Positions 8,036 to 16,679 of a stretch of 64,000 bases of DNA are shown here, piece after piece; the stretch's first letter is position 1; the number at the start of each line of letters is the position of its first letter. Source of the DNA: Pararhizobium qamdonense. GTDB lineage: Bacteria > Pseudomonadota > Alphaproteobacteria > Rhizobiales > Rhizobiaceae. The stretch covers positions 620,001-684,000 of the forward strand of contig NZ_CP119567.1 in NCBI RefSeq assembly GCF_029277445.1, given 5' to 3'. The notes beneath the pieces were generated by a model. It did no database searches and was not told the origin of the DNA. It saw only the letters and a program-made list of their open reading frames with translations. Made by a program: the position numbers and the translations under genes.

Positions 8036-8776
8036 TCAGGTGAGGACGACATATTCGGTGAGCTGGCTGATGCTGGTATCGGCCTTTTGCACATCGAATA
8101 CCTTGGTCCCGTGGCTCATGATCACGAACCGGTCGCAGACCTGGTAGGCGTGATAGAGATTGTGCGTCACCAGCACGCTCGACACGCCCTCGGCCTTCAG
8201 CTTCAGCACCTGCGCCAGAAGGGCCTCGGTTTCGCGCACCGACAAAGCCGAGGTCGGCTCGTCAAGCAGCAGCACCCGCCGCTTGAAGAAGACGGCACGC
8301 GCGATGGCGACGGCCTGCTTCTGGCCGCCGGAGAGGTCGCCCACCAGTTTGTCGGGAGAATCAATGCCGGAAATATGGACGGCCTTTTCCAGCACCTCCA
8401 TGGCGATGTCGCGCATCTCCCCCTGTTTCAGGAAGCCGAACGCATTGGTGCGCTCGCGTCCCATGAAGATGTTGCGGGTGATGGAGAGCGAATCCACCAG
8501 GGCCGTGTTCTGGTAGATCGTTTCGATCCCGGCATCGGCGGAATCGGACCGGCAGGTAAACACCGCCCTTTGGCCATCGACGCTCAAGTGGCCGGAGGTC
8601 GGCTTGTGGATCCCCGATATCAGGTTGACCGTGGTCGATTTGCCGGCGCCGTTATCGCCGAGAAGGCCGACGACTTCATTGGGACCAATGTGGAAACTGA
8701 GGTCGCGCAGCGCCGTCAATGCGCCAAAGCTCTTGGAGATATTGTGCAGTTCGAGAAGATTGGGTGCGGACATCAT
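8036..8776 (-). CDS. Sugar ABC transporter ATP-binding protein (single NBD, ribose class)
   Basis: A 246-residue ATPase with Walker A GDNGAGKST (about 39-47), signature LSGGQKQ, Walker B LLLDEPTSAL and the switch His in VTHNLYHA. Ribose-class importers usually use a double-length RbsA ATPase. This is a single-domain version, like the Frc-type systems of rhizobia, and would act as a homodimer. It overlaps the permease by four bases. Neighbouring kdu genes suggest that the importer takes up a uronate or a short unsaturated oligogalacturonide; the substrate is inferred from context. Confidence 0.93.
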   Translation of the reverse strand: MMSAPNLLELHNISKSFGALTALRDLSFHIGPNEVVGLLGDNGAGKSTTVNLISGIHKPTSGHLSVDGQRAVFTCRSDSADAGIETIYQNTALVDSLSITRNIFMGRERTNAFGFLKQGEMRDIAMEVLEKAVHISGIDSPDKLVGDLSGGQKQAVAIARAVFFKRRVLLLDEPTSALSVRETEALLAQVLKLKAEGVSSVLVTHNLYHAYQVCDRFVIMSHGTKVFDVQKADTSISQLTEYVVLT

Positions 8777-9798
8777 GCAGCCCCCCGGCGTTCGATGAGA
8801 TGGTTGAAGGCGGCCGCGACCACGATCAGCGTGGCGATGAACATGTCGAGATAGAAGCCCGGGGCCCTGAGCAGCAGCAGCACATCGGTGATGGTGTGGA
8901 TCAGCATGACGCCGAGGAAGATCCCGATGATCGAGCCGCGCCCGCCGCGCAATGAAAGCCCGCCGATGACGCAGGCGGCGATCGCCTGGAGTTCCAGCCC
9001 CGCCCCCTGCCCTGGCTGAACGCTGCCGACGCGCGCCGTGGCGATGATGCCGGCAACAGCCGCCATGCCGCCGGCAATGGCAAAGGCGATCATCTTGACG
9101 CGATCGGTGTTGATGCCGATGGCGGTCGCCGCAGCGGGGTTGCCACCGGTCGCAAAGACATGATTGCCGAACCTGTGACGGTGCAGCAGCAGGTAAAAGC
9201 CGATGACGAACAGCACGATCCAGATGAAGGCGGCGTTGATGCCGAAGATCGTCCCGGCAAACAGGCTGGTAAAGGCAGGCTCCGGATCGAACCGGACCTG
9301 GACGGCGCCATTATAGAGCAGCACCGCACCGCGCCAGAACAGCAGTCCCCCGAGCGTCACGATGAAGGACGGCAGGCCGAAGCGCAGCGTGATCGTACCG
9401 TTGAGAAGTCCGATCATCACGCCGAGCAGAATGCCGAGCGGCGCGGCAATGAACGCGCTCATGCCGCCATCGACGAGGCTTGCCATCAGGACGGCCGTCA
9501 ACGTGTAGACCGAGCCGATCGACAGGTCGAATTCACCGGCGATCATTAGGATACCCGCGCCGAGCGCCAGGCAGCCGAGCACCGGAATGGCCTTCATCAG
9601 GATCGTCAGGTTCTGCGGCGACAAATAGCGGAAGTCGTCGGGATAGGCGAGCGCGCCAACGATGCAGACGATCTGCAGGGTCGCGAAGACCAGGAGAATG
9701 GCTCCGGCCGGCATCGTCATGATCTGCTTCAGCAGCGATTGTTTTTTCGTGCGCGATTTTGGCACGGTACTGTCGGTCATGGCATAGGTCACTGTCAT
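8773..9798 (-). CDS. Sugar ABC transporter permease (RbsC family)
   Basis: A 341-residue inner-membrane permease with about eight to ten hydrophobic segments and the family stretch VIGGLSLRGGRGSIIG near residue 290. An N-terminal cytoplasmic tail rich in Lys/Arg precedes the first segment. GTG at 9801, ATG at 9798 and ATG at 9780 are possible starts; I use 9798, which has GGAA upstream. It lies between the binding protein (66-base gap) and the ATPase (overlap). Confidence 0.93.
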   Translation of the reverse strand: MTVTYAMTDSTVPKSRTKKQSLLKQIMTMPAGAILLVFATLQIVCIVGALAYPDDFRYLSPQNLTILMKAIPVLGCLALGAGILMIAGEFDLSIGSVYTLTAVLMASLVDGGMSAFIAAPLGILLGVMIGLLNGTITLRFGLPSFIVTLGGLLFWRGAVLLYNGAVQVRFDPEPAFTSLFAGTIFGINAAFIWIVLFVIGFYLLLHRHRFGNHVFATGGNPAAATAIGINTDRVKMIAFAIAGGMAAVAGIIATARVGSVQPGQGAGLELQAIAACVIGGLSLRGGRGSIIGIFLGVMLIHTITDVLLLLRAPGFYLDMFIATLIVVAAAFNHLIERRGAA

Positions 9799-9864
9799 CA
9801 CTCTGTTCCAGGGATCGCGATGACCTTCCAGCTGGTGGCCGGAAGGTCTCTCAGGCGAAACGCG

Positions 9865-10815
9865 CTAGCGGTAGCTGCCGATCAGCGGCTTGACCGAGCT
9901 GATGCGCGACTTGTCGAGGAAGGCGCCCTGGCCCGTATCGACATCGGTGGGCGTCAGACCATATTTCTTGGCCAGTGCGATCTGGGCGATGGGATAGTAG
10001 CCCTGCAGATAGGGCTGCTGGTCCATCGTTGCGAACATGGCGCCCGATTCCACGGCATTGACGATTTCCACCGCCAGATCGAACCCGCCAAAAGGAATAT
10101 CGATGCCGGCATCCTTGATGGCGCCGGCGCCGACGGTCGAGGTGACCGATCCGGTGCCGAACAGCGCCTTGACGGTGGGGTTGGCGATCAGAAACTGGGC
10201 AATGATATTCTGCGCCTCGGCGGGATCGAGCCCGGAGCGCACCGTTTCCACCTTGATGCCCTTCTCCTTCATCGCTTTTTCGATGCCGCCGCCACGGGCG
10301 ACAGCGAATGAGGCTTCTGGAATTTCGCGCGGATTGAAGACGACATCGCCTTCCTTCAGGCCGAACTGCTCGATCATGCGGTTGCCGAGCTCGTAACCGG
10401 AGGCGAATTCATCCATGCCGACATAGGCCTGGCGGCAATTGCCCTTGGCGCCATCGAGGTCGTCATTGTTGAAACCGATGACGATGATGCCTGCCTTGAC
10501 GGCAGCGCAAATGCTGGCGTCGAACGCATCCGACGAAGAAATGGCAACAGCAATGCCATCGACGCCGCTCACTGTGGCGCTTTCGATCAGGTCGTTCTGG
10601 CGCACCGGATCGTTGTTGGCATATTGCACGTCGAGATCGACGCCGAACTGGGCGGCGGCATCTTGTGCGCCTTTGACGACCGGGTTAAAGAACTGGACAC
10701 TCGGATCGAGGTAGATGATCATCGTCGCCTTGACATCGGCCGCCACGGCGGTGGATGTGAAAGCCATAGCTGCGCATGCCGCAAGCATTGCGGTTTTCAG
10801 TCTGGTCAATTTCAT
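9865..10815 (-). CDS. Sugar ABC transporter periplasmic binding protein (ribose class)
   Basis: A 316-residue periplasmic binding protein of the Peripla_BP_4 type. A signal peptide covers about residues 1-25, with cleavage after STAVAA. The start MKLTRLK at 10815 has a strong GGAGG; a longer in-frame reading adds nine residues without support. The mature part shows features typical of sugar-binding proteins: NDPVRQNDLIESATVSGVDG and VIGFNNDD. It is preceded by a strong hairpin in the RNA, which could raise its expression over other operon members. Confidence 0.92.
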   Translation of the reverse strand: MKLTRLKTAMLAACAAMAFTSTAVAADVKATMIIYLDPSVQFFNPVVKGAQDAAAQFGVDLDVQYANNDPVRQNDLIESATVSGVDGIAVAISSSDAFDASICAAVKAGIIVIGFNNDDLDGAKGNCRQAYVGMDEFASGYELGNRMIEQFGLKEGDVVFNPREIPEASFAVARGGGIEKAMKEKGIKVETVRSGLDPAEAQNIIAQFLIANPTVKALFGTGSVTSTVGAGAIKDAGIDIPFGGFDLAVEIVNAVESGAMFATMDQQPYLQGYYPIAQIALAKKYGLTPTDVDTGQGAFLDKSRISSVKPLIGSYR

Positions 10816-10863
10816 TTGCGTATCCTCCCTTTGGATGTGCAATCGGGGTCGAAAGACCCATGT

Positions 10864-10903
10864 CCCGGCTGGCGGGCTCCGACCAAAGATCGCGCCAGCC
10901 GGG
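10864..10903 (-). promoter_or_regulatory. 11-bp stem-loop between aldehyde dehydrogenase and binding-protein genes
   Basis: CCCGGCTGGCG (10864-10874) pairs perfectly with CGCCAGCCGGG (10893-10903) around an 18-base loop. It lies between the ALDH stop and the binding-protein ribosome site. No U-run follows, so it is not a classical terminator. Such hairpins often protect binding-protein mRNA ends, which is an inference here. Confidence 0.55.
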
Positions 10904-10926
10904 ATACTCCTCCTCTGCCTCAGATG

Positions 10927-10946
10927 CCGGTGAGCATGCTCACCGG
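10927..10946. other. Perfect 20-bp palindrome over the aldehyde dehydrogenase stop codon
   Basis: CCGGTGAGCATGCTCACCGG is a perfect palindrome, and the TGA stop of the aldehyde dehydrogenase gene (10940-10942, minus strand) lies inside it. With the hairpin at 10864-10903 it makes a double-structured gap in the operon mRNA. It could be a processing or rho-type pause site, or a protein-binding site; the sequence alone does not decide. Confidence 0.5.
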
Positions 10947-12460
10947 AACCAAGGATCCGGCCGGCCCAAGGTCACGTGAATGCCCTTGAACTGCGAATAT
11001 TCGTCGAAACCGTAGCGGCCGAGCTCCCGTCCGAGACCACTCTTCTTGTAGCCGCCGATCGGCAATTCAGGCGCACCGTCGATGACGCTGTTGATCCAGC
11101 AGCGCCCCGCGCGGATACGCCGGATGCTTTGCAGCGCGTTTTCGAGATTGGTAGACCAGACGCTGGCCGACAGGCCGAATTCCGAGGCGTTGGCCAAGGC
11201 GACTGCCTCATCGGCCGTCTTGAATGTCAGCGTGGACAGAACCGGACCGAAAATCTCCTCGCGGGCAATCGACATATCGGCCGTGACGCCAGAAAACACG
11301 GTCGGCGCGTAGTAGAGGCCCGAGCCCTCCCCGACCCGCATGCCGCCGAGCAGCAATTCGGCCCCGTCCGCCTGTCCCGCCTCGACATAGGAATGGACCT
11401 TGGCGGCATGAGCCTCCGAGATCATCGCACCGATCCTCGTGCGCTCGTTCAACGGATCACCGAAGGTCACCTTGCGGGAGATGTCGAGCAGGCGCTCCAT
11501 CAGCGCATCGCGGATGCCCTCCTGAACGAGAAGCCGGCTTCCCGAGATGCAGCATTGGCCGGCATTGTGGTAGACGCCATAGGCGATGCCGTCGGCGGCC
11601 GCGTCAAGGTCCGCATCTGCAAAAACGATCTGCGGCCCCTTGCCACCCAGTTCCAGGCCAACGCGCTTGACGCTGCGGGCGGCGATCTCGCCGAGTTTCG
11701 TTCCAACCCTGACCGAGCCGGTGAAGGCGATCATATCGGTGCCCGGATCTTCCGCCAGGATTTGGCCCGCCGGATCGCCGTAACCGGTGACGACATTGAA
11801 GACGCCGTCGGGAATGCCCGCTTCGCGCGCCAGTTCCGCCATCCGGATCGAGGTGCCGGAGGTGAATTCGGATGGCTTCAGCACCACCGTGCAACCGCCG
11901 CCAATCGCCCAAGGCACGCGCTCGGAGGCGATGATGAAGGGAAAGTTCCATGGCGTGATGATGCCGACGACGCCGACCGGCTCCCTCAGCACGAGGCCGA
12001 GACGATTGTCGCCGATATTGTTGTGGGTCTGGCCTTCCAGCGCACGGGCCTGACCTGCCGCATATGACCAGAGATCGGCGCAGAAGGTGATTTCGCCGCG
12101 CGCCTGCGCGATCGGCTTTCCAACCTCCAGGCTCTCGATCAGCGCGATCTCTTCGACATTGGCGAGAATAAGCTCGGCGGTCTTGAACATCAGCCGCGAC
12201 CGCTCGGCACCCGACATGCGCGGCCAGGGACCGGTATCGAAGGCGCGGCGGGCGGCAGCGATGGCGGCGCGGACGTCATCCGCAGACGCGTCAGGCCATG
12301 TGCCGACAACGATGCCGGCATGGCCGGGGCTGACGCGATCGATGGTTTTGCCCGACTGCGCGTCGACAGACTTGCCATCGACAAGCATCCGGTAGCGGGA
12401 TTTACTCTGTAGCCGCGGATCATTAGAATCGGGCGCTATGAAATTGTTCTGTATCGTCAT
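10940..12460 (-). CDS. Aldehyde dehydrogenase family protein
   Basis: A 506-residue NAD(P)-dependent aldehyde dehydrogenase. It shows the ITPWNFPF nucleotide-binding segment, GFTGSVRVG-like motif (AFTGSVRVG), ELGGKGP with the catalytic Glu, and the nucleophilic Cys in NAGQCCISGSR. First gene of the kdu operon, directly behind the divergent GntR promoter. The kdu route itself needs no aldehyde oxidation, so a plausible job is 2,5-dioxopentanoate (ketoglutarate semialdehyde) oxidation after KDG dehydration, or handling another uronate aldehyde. I use ATG at 12460; TTG at 12463 is immediately upstream. Confidence 0.88.
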   Translation of the reverse strand: MTIQNNFIAPDSNDPRLQSKSRYRMLVDGKSVDAQSGKTIDRVSPGHAGIVVGTWPDASADDVRAAIAAARRAFDTGPWPRMSGAERSRLMFKTAELILANVEEIALIESLEVGKPIAQARGEITFCADLWSYAAGQARALEGQTHNNIGDNRLGLVLREPVGVVGIITPWNFPFIIASERVPWAIGGGCTVVLKPSEFTSGTSIRMAELAREAGIPDGVFNVVTGYGDPAGQILAEDPGTDMIAFTGSVRVGTKLGEIAARSVKRVGLELGGKGPQIVFADADLDAAADGIAYGVYHNAGQCCISGSRLLVQEGIRDALMERLLDISRKVTFGDPLNERTRIGAMISEAHAAKVHSYVEAGQADGAELLLGGMRVGEGSGLYYAPTVFSGVTADMSIAREEIFGPVLSTLTFKTADEAVALANASEFGLSASVWSTNLENALQSIRRIRAGRCWINSVIDGAPELPIGGYKKSGLGRELGRYGFDEYSQFKGIHVTLGRPDPWFR

Positions 12461-12597
12461 CAACCAACCGGGATATCCGTCCCGGCTCCTCCATTCCGGC
12501 CCGGCGTATCGAGCGCCGCGCTTGTGTTACCGCTAATGTGTATGGTACTGTATGGTGGTTATAAACGGATGTCAACGAGACAGCGGCGGCGAAAAGC
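12461..12597. promoter_or_regulatory. Divergent promoter region of the uronate operon and its GntR regulator
   Basis: The region between the two start codons holds the promoters of both transcripts. At 12540-12555 there is a TATGGTAC..TATGGT direct repeat (TGTATGGTACTGTATGGTGG) followed by an AT-rich stretch. Operators of FCD-type GntR proteins are short repeats of about this size near the start site, so this is the best candidate for the regulator's site. Confidence 0.45.
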
Positions 12598-13281
12598 ATG
12601 AACCTTGAAACATTGAAGATCGAGACCGGGGAAACCACGGCGGCGCAGGTCGAACGCGATCTGCGCGAGGCCATCATCCGGCTGGACCTCGCCCCCGGCT
12701 CGCGCCTCTCCGAACAGGAAATCGCGTCCCGTCTCGGCGTGTCGCGACAGCCGGTCCGCGAAGCGCTGATCGCTCTTGGAAAATCGAAATTGGTGGAGAT
12801 CCGCCCCAATCGCGGCACGGTGGTCGTCCGGATATCAGCCCGTCAAATGATGGAGGCGCGTTTCGTGCGCGAGGCGATCGAAGTGGCTGTGGCCCGCCGT
12901 GCCAGCGAAAGCTTCGACACATGGACACGCCGGAAGATCGACAGCATCCTGCTGCGCCAGAAGATGGCCGCGACCGATCACGACCACAATGCATTCCGGC
13001 GGGAGGATGAGCAGTTTCACATCGCAATCGCGGAAGGTGCGGGCTGCGGTCTCGCCTGGAATGCGATTTCCGATATCAAGGCGCATATGGACAGGGTCTG
13101 CAACCTGCAACTTCGCAACCCCACCTCGATGAACAATCTCATCGAGCAGCATGAAAAGATCGTCACCGCGATCGACGCCAGAAACGCCGATGCCGCCGCT
13201 GACGCCATGCGGGCGCATCTCAACGGCATCTTGAACGACCTGCCGCAAATCGAATCCGATAACCGCGAGCTGTTCGAATAG
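12598..13281 (+). CDS. GntR-family transcriptional regulator (FCD domain)
   Basis: A 227-residue regulator. The N-terminal winged helix-turn-helix (about 15-80) shows SRLSEQEIASRLGVSRQPVREAL. The C-terminal FCD domain is helical and has the ligand/metal pattern RREDEQFHIAIAEGA and a later EQHEKI. It is transcribed away from the aldehyde dehydrogenase-ABC-kdu operon and probably represses it until a uronate intermediate binds. No good ribosome site precedes the ATG. Confidence 0.9.
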   Translation: MNLETLKIETGETTAAQVERDLREAIIRLDLAPGSRLSEQEIASRLGVSRQPVREALIALGKSKLVEIRPNRGTVVVRISARQMMEARFVREAIEVAVARRASESFDTWTRRKIDSILLRQKMAATDHDHNAFRREDEQFHIAIAEGAGCGLAWNAISDIKAHMDRVCNLQLRNPTSMNNLIEQHEKIVTAIDARNADAAADAMRAHLNGILNDLPQIESDNRELFE

Positions 13282-13419
13282 CGGAATTGACCCAGCGGCC
13301 ACTTCGGAATCCAACGCATGCAGCGTCGGCACACGCACTGTCCTTGAAGGTAGGAACCTGACGCCCCACCGCTTCCTGTGACGGCTATACGCGGTACACC
13401 CTGTCGCCTTGTGGAACAG

Positions 13420-13569
13420 TTACGCTGCTTTTTTTGCCTTCGCGGATGCCGGCTGGCCTTCCCGGGCCTCCACCAGGGCCATCTCGATGAGATAGCCGAG
13501 CATCTGGTCGCCGTTCACCTTGGCGAGAATCTTTGCACTTTCAAGCAGATCGACGATTGTATTTGCCAT
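13420..13569 (-). CDS. Small conserved-looking protein, 49 residues
   Basis: A short ORF that begins MANTIVDLLESAKILAKVNG and ends with Ala/Lys repeats (SAKAKKAA). An AGGAG lies 6 bases before the ATG, and the codon use is like that of real genes in the window. The first 35 residues would form an amphipathic helix pair with regular Leu/Ile spacing; the tail is basic. No family is recognised. It sits convergent to the GntR gene and downstream of prc, separated from prc by 366 bases, so it is likely a separate unit. Confidence 0.6.
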   Translation of the reverse strand: MANTIVDLLESAKILAKVNGDQMLGYLIEMALVEAREGQPASAKAKKAA

Positions 13570-13935
13570 AATCAACTCCTCTTTCGGATGTTGAAAGCCT
13601 GGCCTTGCATCCTTAACGAAACCCTAATGGAGCACCCGTGATTTCCTGCAGTGGATGCGCCATTTTTGGGGAGGATGCGGCGCGGCTGGCAACTCTTCCG
13701 GACGCGACTTGCCAAGAGATGGGCCTTGACCGGCCGATGGCGGAGGCCACCAAGCGGCGTTCCTGACCGGACCGGGGCGCAATCCACCCCAGTCTTTCTC
13801 CTCCCAGGAAGTATCATCGCACGCCGTCGCTTGCAGAGCCGCCTCTGCGGGGCCGTCGATCCATATTCCAGCCAGAGCACAAGCTCACAAAACGCAATAC
13901 GTCTGTCTCCGGTGGTTAGCGTCACCCGTGACGGC
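13570..13935. other. Intergenic region between small ORF and prc
   Basis: I see no convincing gene in this 366-base stretch. A 6-bp stem (CGTCAC, 13920-13925, with GTGACG, 13928-13933) lies immediately after the prc stop codon on the minus strand. It has no U-run and is at best a weak terminator. The part next to 13569 should carry the promoter of the small ORF. Confidence 0.5.
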
Positions 13936-16017
13936 CTATTGCATGCTTTGCTGCAAGTCCGCCCCATCGGCAAGAATGGCTGCCGCCTCGTTCAGCAAGA
14001 CATCCTTGGCATTCTTGCGGGCATTTTCCAGGGCAAGATCGGCGCTGAGGCTACGCTCGTCCGCCTGCAGCCCATCATCTTCACTCAGGTTGACGCCATC
14101 ATTGATCTGCGCGCGCGCCTTCGAACGCGCTGCCTGAGCGGCCAGTTCGTTGCGGCGCTCGGTCAGATTGAGCGAGATGAAGCCCTTTTCCCGCTGCGCT
14201 TTCAGCTCGTCAATATCCTCCACGAAACGCTGGAAATCCGGGTCGGTTCGCACCCGTTCATCATGGCGGCTTTGCAACTTTGGCAGCAGCGCCGCGATAT
14301 TGCCGGAAGGCGCATAGCTGACCGGCTTGATCTGCGTCCATGGCAGCGCGTTGTCGAAGCTTGCTTCACCAAAGCTTTTCAGATCCGAAAGACCAGGCAG
14401 GCTGATATCGGGCGTCACGCCACGCAGCTGTGTCGTGCCGCCATTCACCCGGAAAAACTGGGCAATCGTCACTTTCAACTCGCCAAATTTCGGCTTGCTG
14501 TTGCGGGCCGCCTTATCAAGATTGATCACGGTCTGAACCGTTCCCTTGCCGAAACTTGGCTCGCCGACAATCACGCCACGGCCATAGTCCTGAATGGCTG
14601 CGGCAAAGATTTCGGATGCCGAGGCCGAGCCGCGATTGATCAGCACACTGACAGGCCCGGTCCAGGCGGGCTTTGAAAGATCATCTCTTCCCACCTCGAC
14701 CCGGCCGTCGGCGCCGCGCTGCTGAACCACCGGTCCTTTGCCGACGAACAGGCCCGTCAATTCAATCGCCTCGCTCAACGACCCGCCGCCATTGTTGCGC
14801 AGATCGATGACGACGCCCTCGACGTCGTCCTGCTTCAGTTCACCCAGCAGCTTGGCCACGTCGCGGCTTGCACTTCTATACTCCGGGTCACCCTTCTGCC
14901 GTGCCTCGAAATCCTCGTAAAACACCGGAAGCGTGATCACCCCGATCTTGCGCGTCGCCTCGCCGTCCTTGACGGGCAGGATCGCCTTCCTGGCCGCCTG
15001 CTTGTCGAGGCTGATTTTGTCGCGCTTCAGGCTGATGACGCGGTGGCTGGCATCCGGCCCGGCATCCGCAGGCAGGATATCCAACCGGACGACACTATCC
15101 TCCTTGCCCCGGATCATCTGCACGACTTCATCCAGGCGCGTGCCCACCACTTCCTTGATCGGACCGTCCTCGCCCTGACCGACACCGGTAATGCGGTCAC
15201 CGACCATCAGCTTGCCGGACAGCTGCGCCGGGCCGCCCGGCACCAGTTCGCGGATCGTCGTATAGTCGTCGCGCTCCTGCAGGACAGCACCGATACCCAC
15301 CAGCGACAGCTTCATGGAAATATCGAATTCCGCCGCCGCGCGCGCGCCAAAATAGTCGGTGTGCGGGTCAACCGACGTGGTGTACGCGTCCATGAACGAC
15401 TGGAAGACATCCTCGCTCTTGTACTTGAAGGCGCGCTCGAGGGAATTCTGATAGCGTTTGCCAAGCGTATCGCGAATAACCGCATCGGTTTTCCCCGCCA
15501 GCTTCAGCCGCAGCCAGTCGCCCTTGACGCGTTTGCGCCAGAGATCATCACTTTCGGCCTCCGTTTGCGGCCAGGGCGCGTCCTCGCGCTCCAGCGCATA
15601 GACTTCCTGCACGCTGAAATCGAAATTCTGCTTCAGCAGATTGCGGGCATAGTCCATCCTGCCGGCCACACGCTGCCCATAGGTGTTGAAGATCGAGAAC
15701 GGGATCTTCAGATCTTCCCGCTTGATGGCATCATCGATCTTCGTGCTGTCTGCCATGAACGTATCAATATCGGCCTGTAGAAACAGCACCCGGTCCGGAT
15801 CGAGCGACTTGATGAACCGGTCCATGATCTTGGCCGAAAGGGCATCATCAAGCGGAACCGGCTTATACCCATACCGCGACAGAAACTGCGCACTGAAACG
15901 GGCAGCCTGCGCCTGCTCTTTCTGCGGCGCCAAAACAGGCGGCGACCCGGCATCCAGCGCGTAAGCCGAGGGCGCGAGAGCCAGGAAAATACAGAGCAAG
16001 CCAGATCGTATACGCAT
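13936..16017 (-). CDS. prc: Carboxy-terminal processing (tail-specific) protease, Prc type
   Basis: A 693-residue periplasmic serine protease. A signal peptide (about 1-20, ending SAYA) is followed by a helical N-terminal region, a PDZ domain (about 215-310, LVGIGAVLQERDDYTTIRELVPGGPAQLSGKL in part), the S41 protease core, and a helical C-terminal domain. The Ser-Lys dyad is visible: Ser in NRGSASASEIF and Lys in SFGKGTVQT, near residues 466 and 491. The long Prc architecture differs from the shorter CtpA type. It degrades or trims periplasmic and envelope proteins at the C-terminus. It appears to be monocistronic. Confidence 0.93.
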   Translation of the reverse strand: MRIRSGLLCIFLALAPSAYALDAGSPPVLAPQKEQAQAARFSAQFLSRYGYKPVPLDDALSAKIMDRFIKSLDPDRVLFLQADIDTFMADSTKIDDAIKREDLKIPFSIFNTYGQRVAGRMDYARNLLKQNFDFSVQEVYALEREDAPWPQTEAESDDLWRKRVKGDWLRLKLAGKTDAVIRDTLGKRYQNSLERAFKYKSEDVFQSFMDAYTTSVDPHTDYFGARAAAEFDISMKLSLVGIGAVLQERDDYTTIRELVPGGPAQLSGKLMVGDRITGVGQGEDGPIKEVVGTRLDEVVQMIRGKEDSVVRLDILPADAGPDASHRVISLKRDKISLDKQAARKAILPVKDGEATRKIGVITLPVFYEDFEARQKGDPEYRSASRDVAKLLGELKQDDVEGVVIDLRNNGGGSLSEAIELTGLFVGKGPVVQQRGADGRVEVGRDDLSKPAWTGPVSVLINRGSASASEIFAAAIQDYGRGVIVGEPSFGKGTVQTVINLDKAARNSKPKFGELKVTIAQFFRVNGGTTQLRGVTPDISLPGLSDLKSFGEASFDNALPWTQIKPVSYAPSGNIAALLPKLQSRHDERVRTDPDFQRFVEDIDELKAQREKGFISLNLTERRNELAAQAARSKARAQINDGVNLSEDDGLQADERSLSADLALENARKNAKDVLLNEAAAILADGADLQQSMQ

Positions 16018-16299
16018 TCAGCTATCCAATTTTGAAACGTCGTGTCGTCGATAACGGAGGTTGGTGGAACAATTACGGCCTTTTGGCAACGAAAGAAACG
16101 TTTGCCTCGATGCATCGGTTTATTCGCCGACAACTCTGAAGCGCCGGGCGGGGAGTTTCAACTCACTATACCGTGACAGCAAAAGGGGGTGGAGGGAGGG
16201 GATATCAATATTTCTACGAAACTCTTACATCTTGATTCCGACATCAGGTCCCACAGCGATGCAAGGAGATATCATCTTTTAGCAGCGAGGTAGTAAAGT
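16018..16299. other. Intergenic region, prc promoter side and island boundary
   Basis: No gene is visible. The first part upstream of prc should hold its promoter. Composition drifts to AT-rich toward the insertion sequence at 16300, which marks the left edge of the accessory island. Confidence 0.5.
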
Positions 16300-16380
16300 T
16301 GCTCTGATCCCCAGAAACTGGACCGTTTTTGATTGGAGTATTCCGCGCTAGATTCCCGGCTGGGAACAGGAGCGGAAGTG

Positions 16381-16647
16381 ATGAAAGCATCGAATTTTTC
16401 GGACGCCCAAAAGGCGTTCATTTTGAAACAGGGCTACGACGGCGTGCCGGTAGCGGAGATTTGCCGGAAGGCAGGGATCAGCCAGGCGACCTATTTCAGT
16501 TGGCGCAAGAAGTACGCTGGTCTGTTGCCCGACGAGATGCGTCGGCTGAAGGCTTTGGAAGACGAGAATGGCCGTCTGAAGAAGATTGTCGCGGACCTGA
16601 CGCTGGACCGGGAGATGCTCCAGGATGTCATCCGCCGAAAGCTCTGA
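16381..16647 (+). CDS. IS3-family transposase OrfA
   Basis: An 88-residue helix-turn-helix protein of the transposase_8 type: EICRKAGISQATYFSWRKKY is the recognition helix region, followed by a leucine-zipper-like segment (LKALEDENGRLKKIVADLTL). It recognises the IS ends and is normally joined to OrfB by -1 frameshifting. ATG at 16381 follows GGAG. It is intact although its partner is not. Confidence 0.93.
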   Translation: MKASNFSDAQKAFILKQGYDGVPVAEICRKAGISQATYFSWRKKYAGLLPDEMRRLKALEDENGRLKKIVADLTLDREMLQDVIRRKL

Positions 16648-16679
16648 GGCCTGCCCGCAAGCGCAAGCTGATCGACGGG

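Noticed and set aside
13572..13973. Minus-strand frame of 133 codons between prc and the small ORF
   Set aside because: Cys/Arg-rich composition, overlaps the prc end, no start signal.
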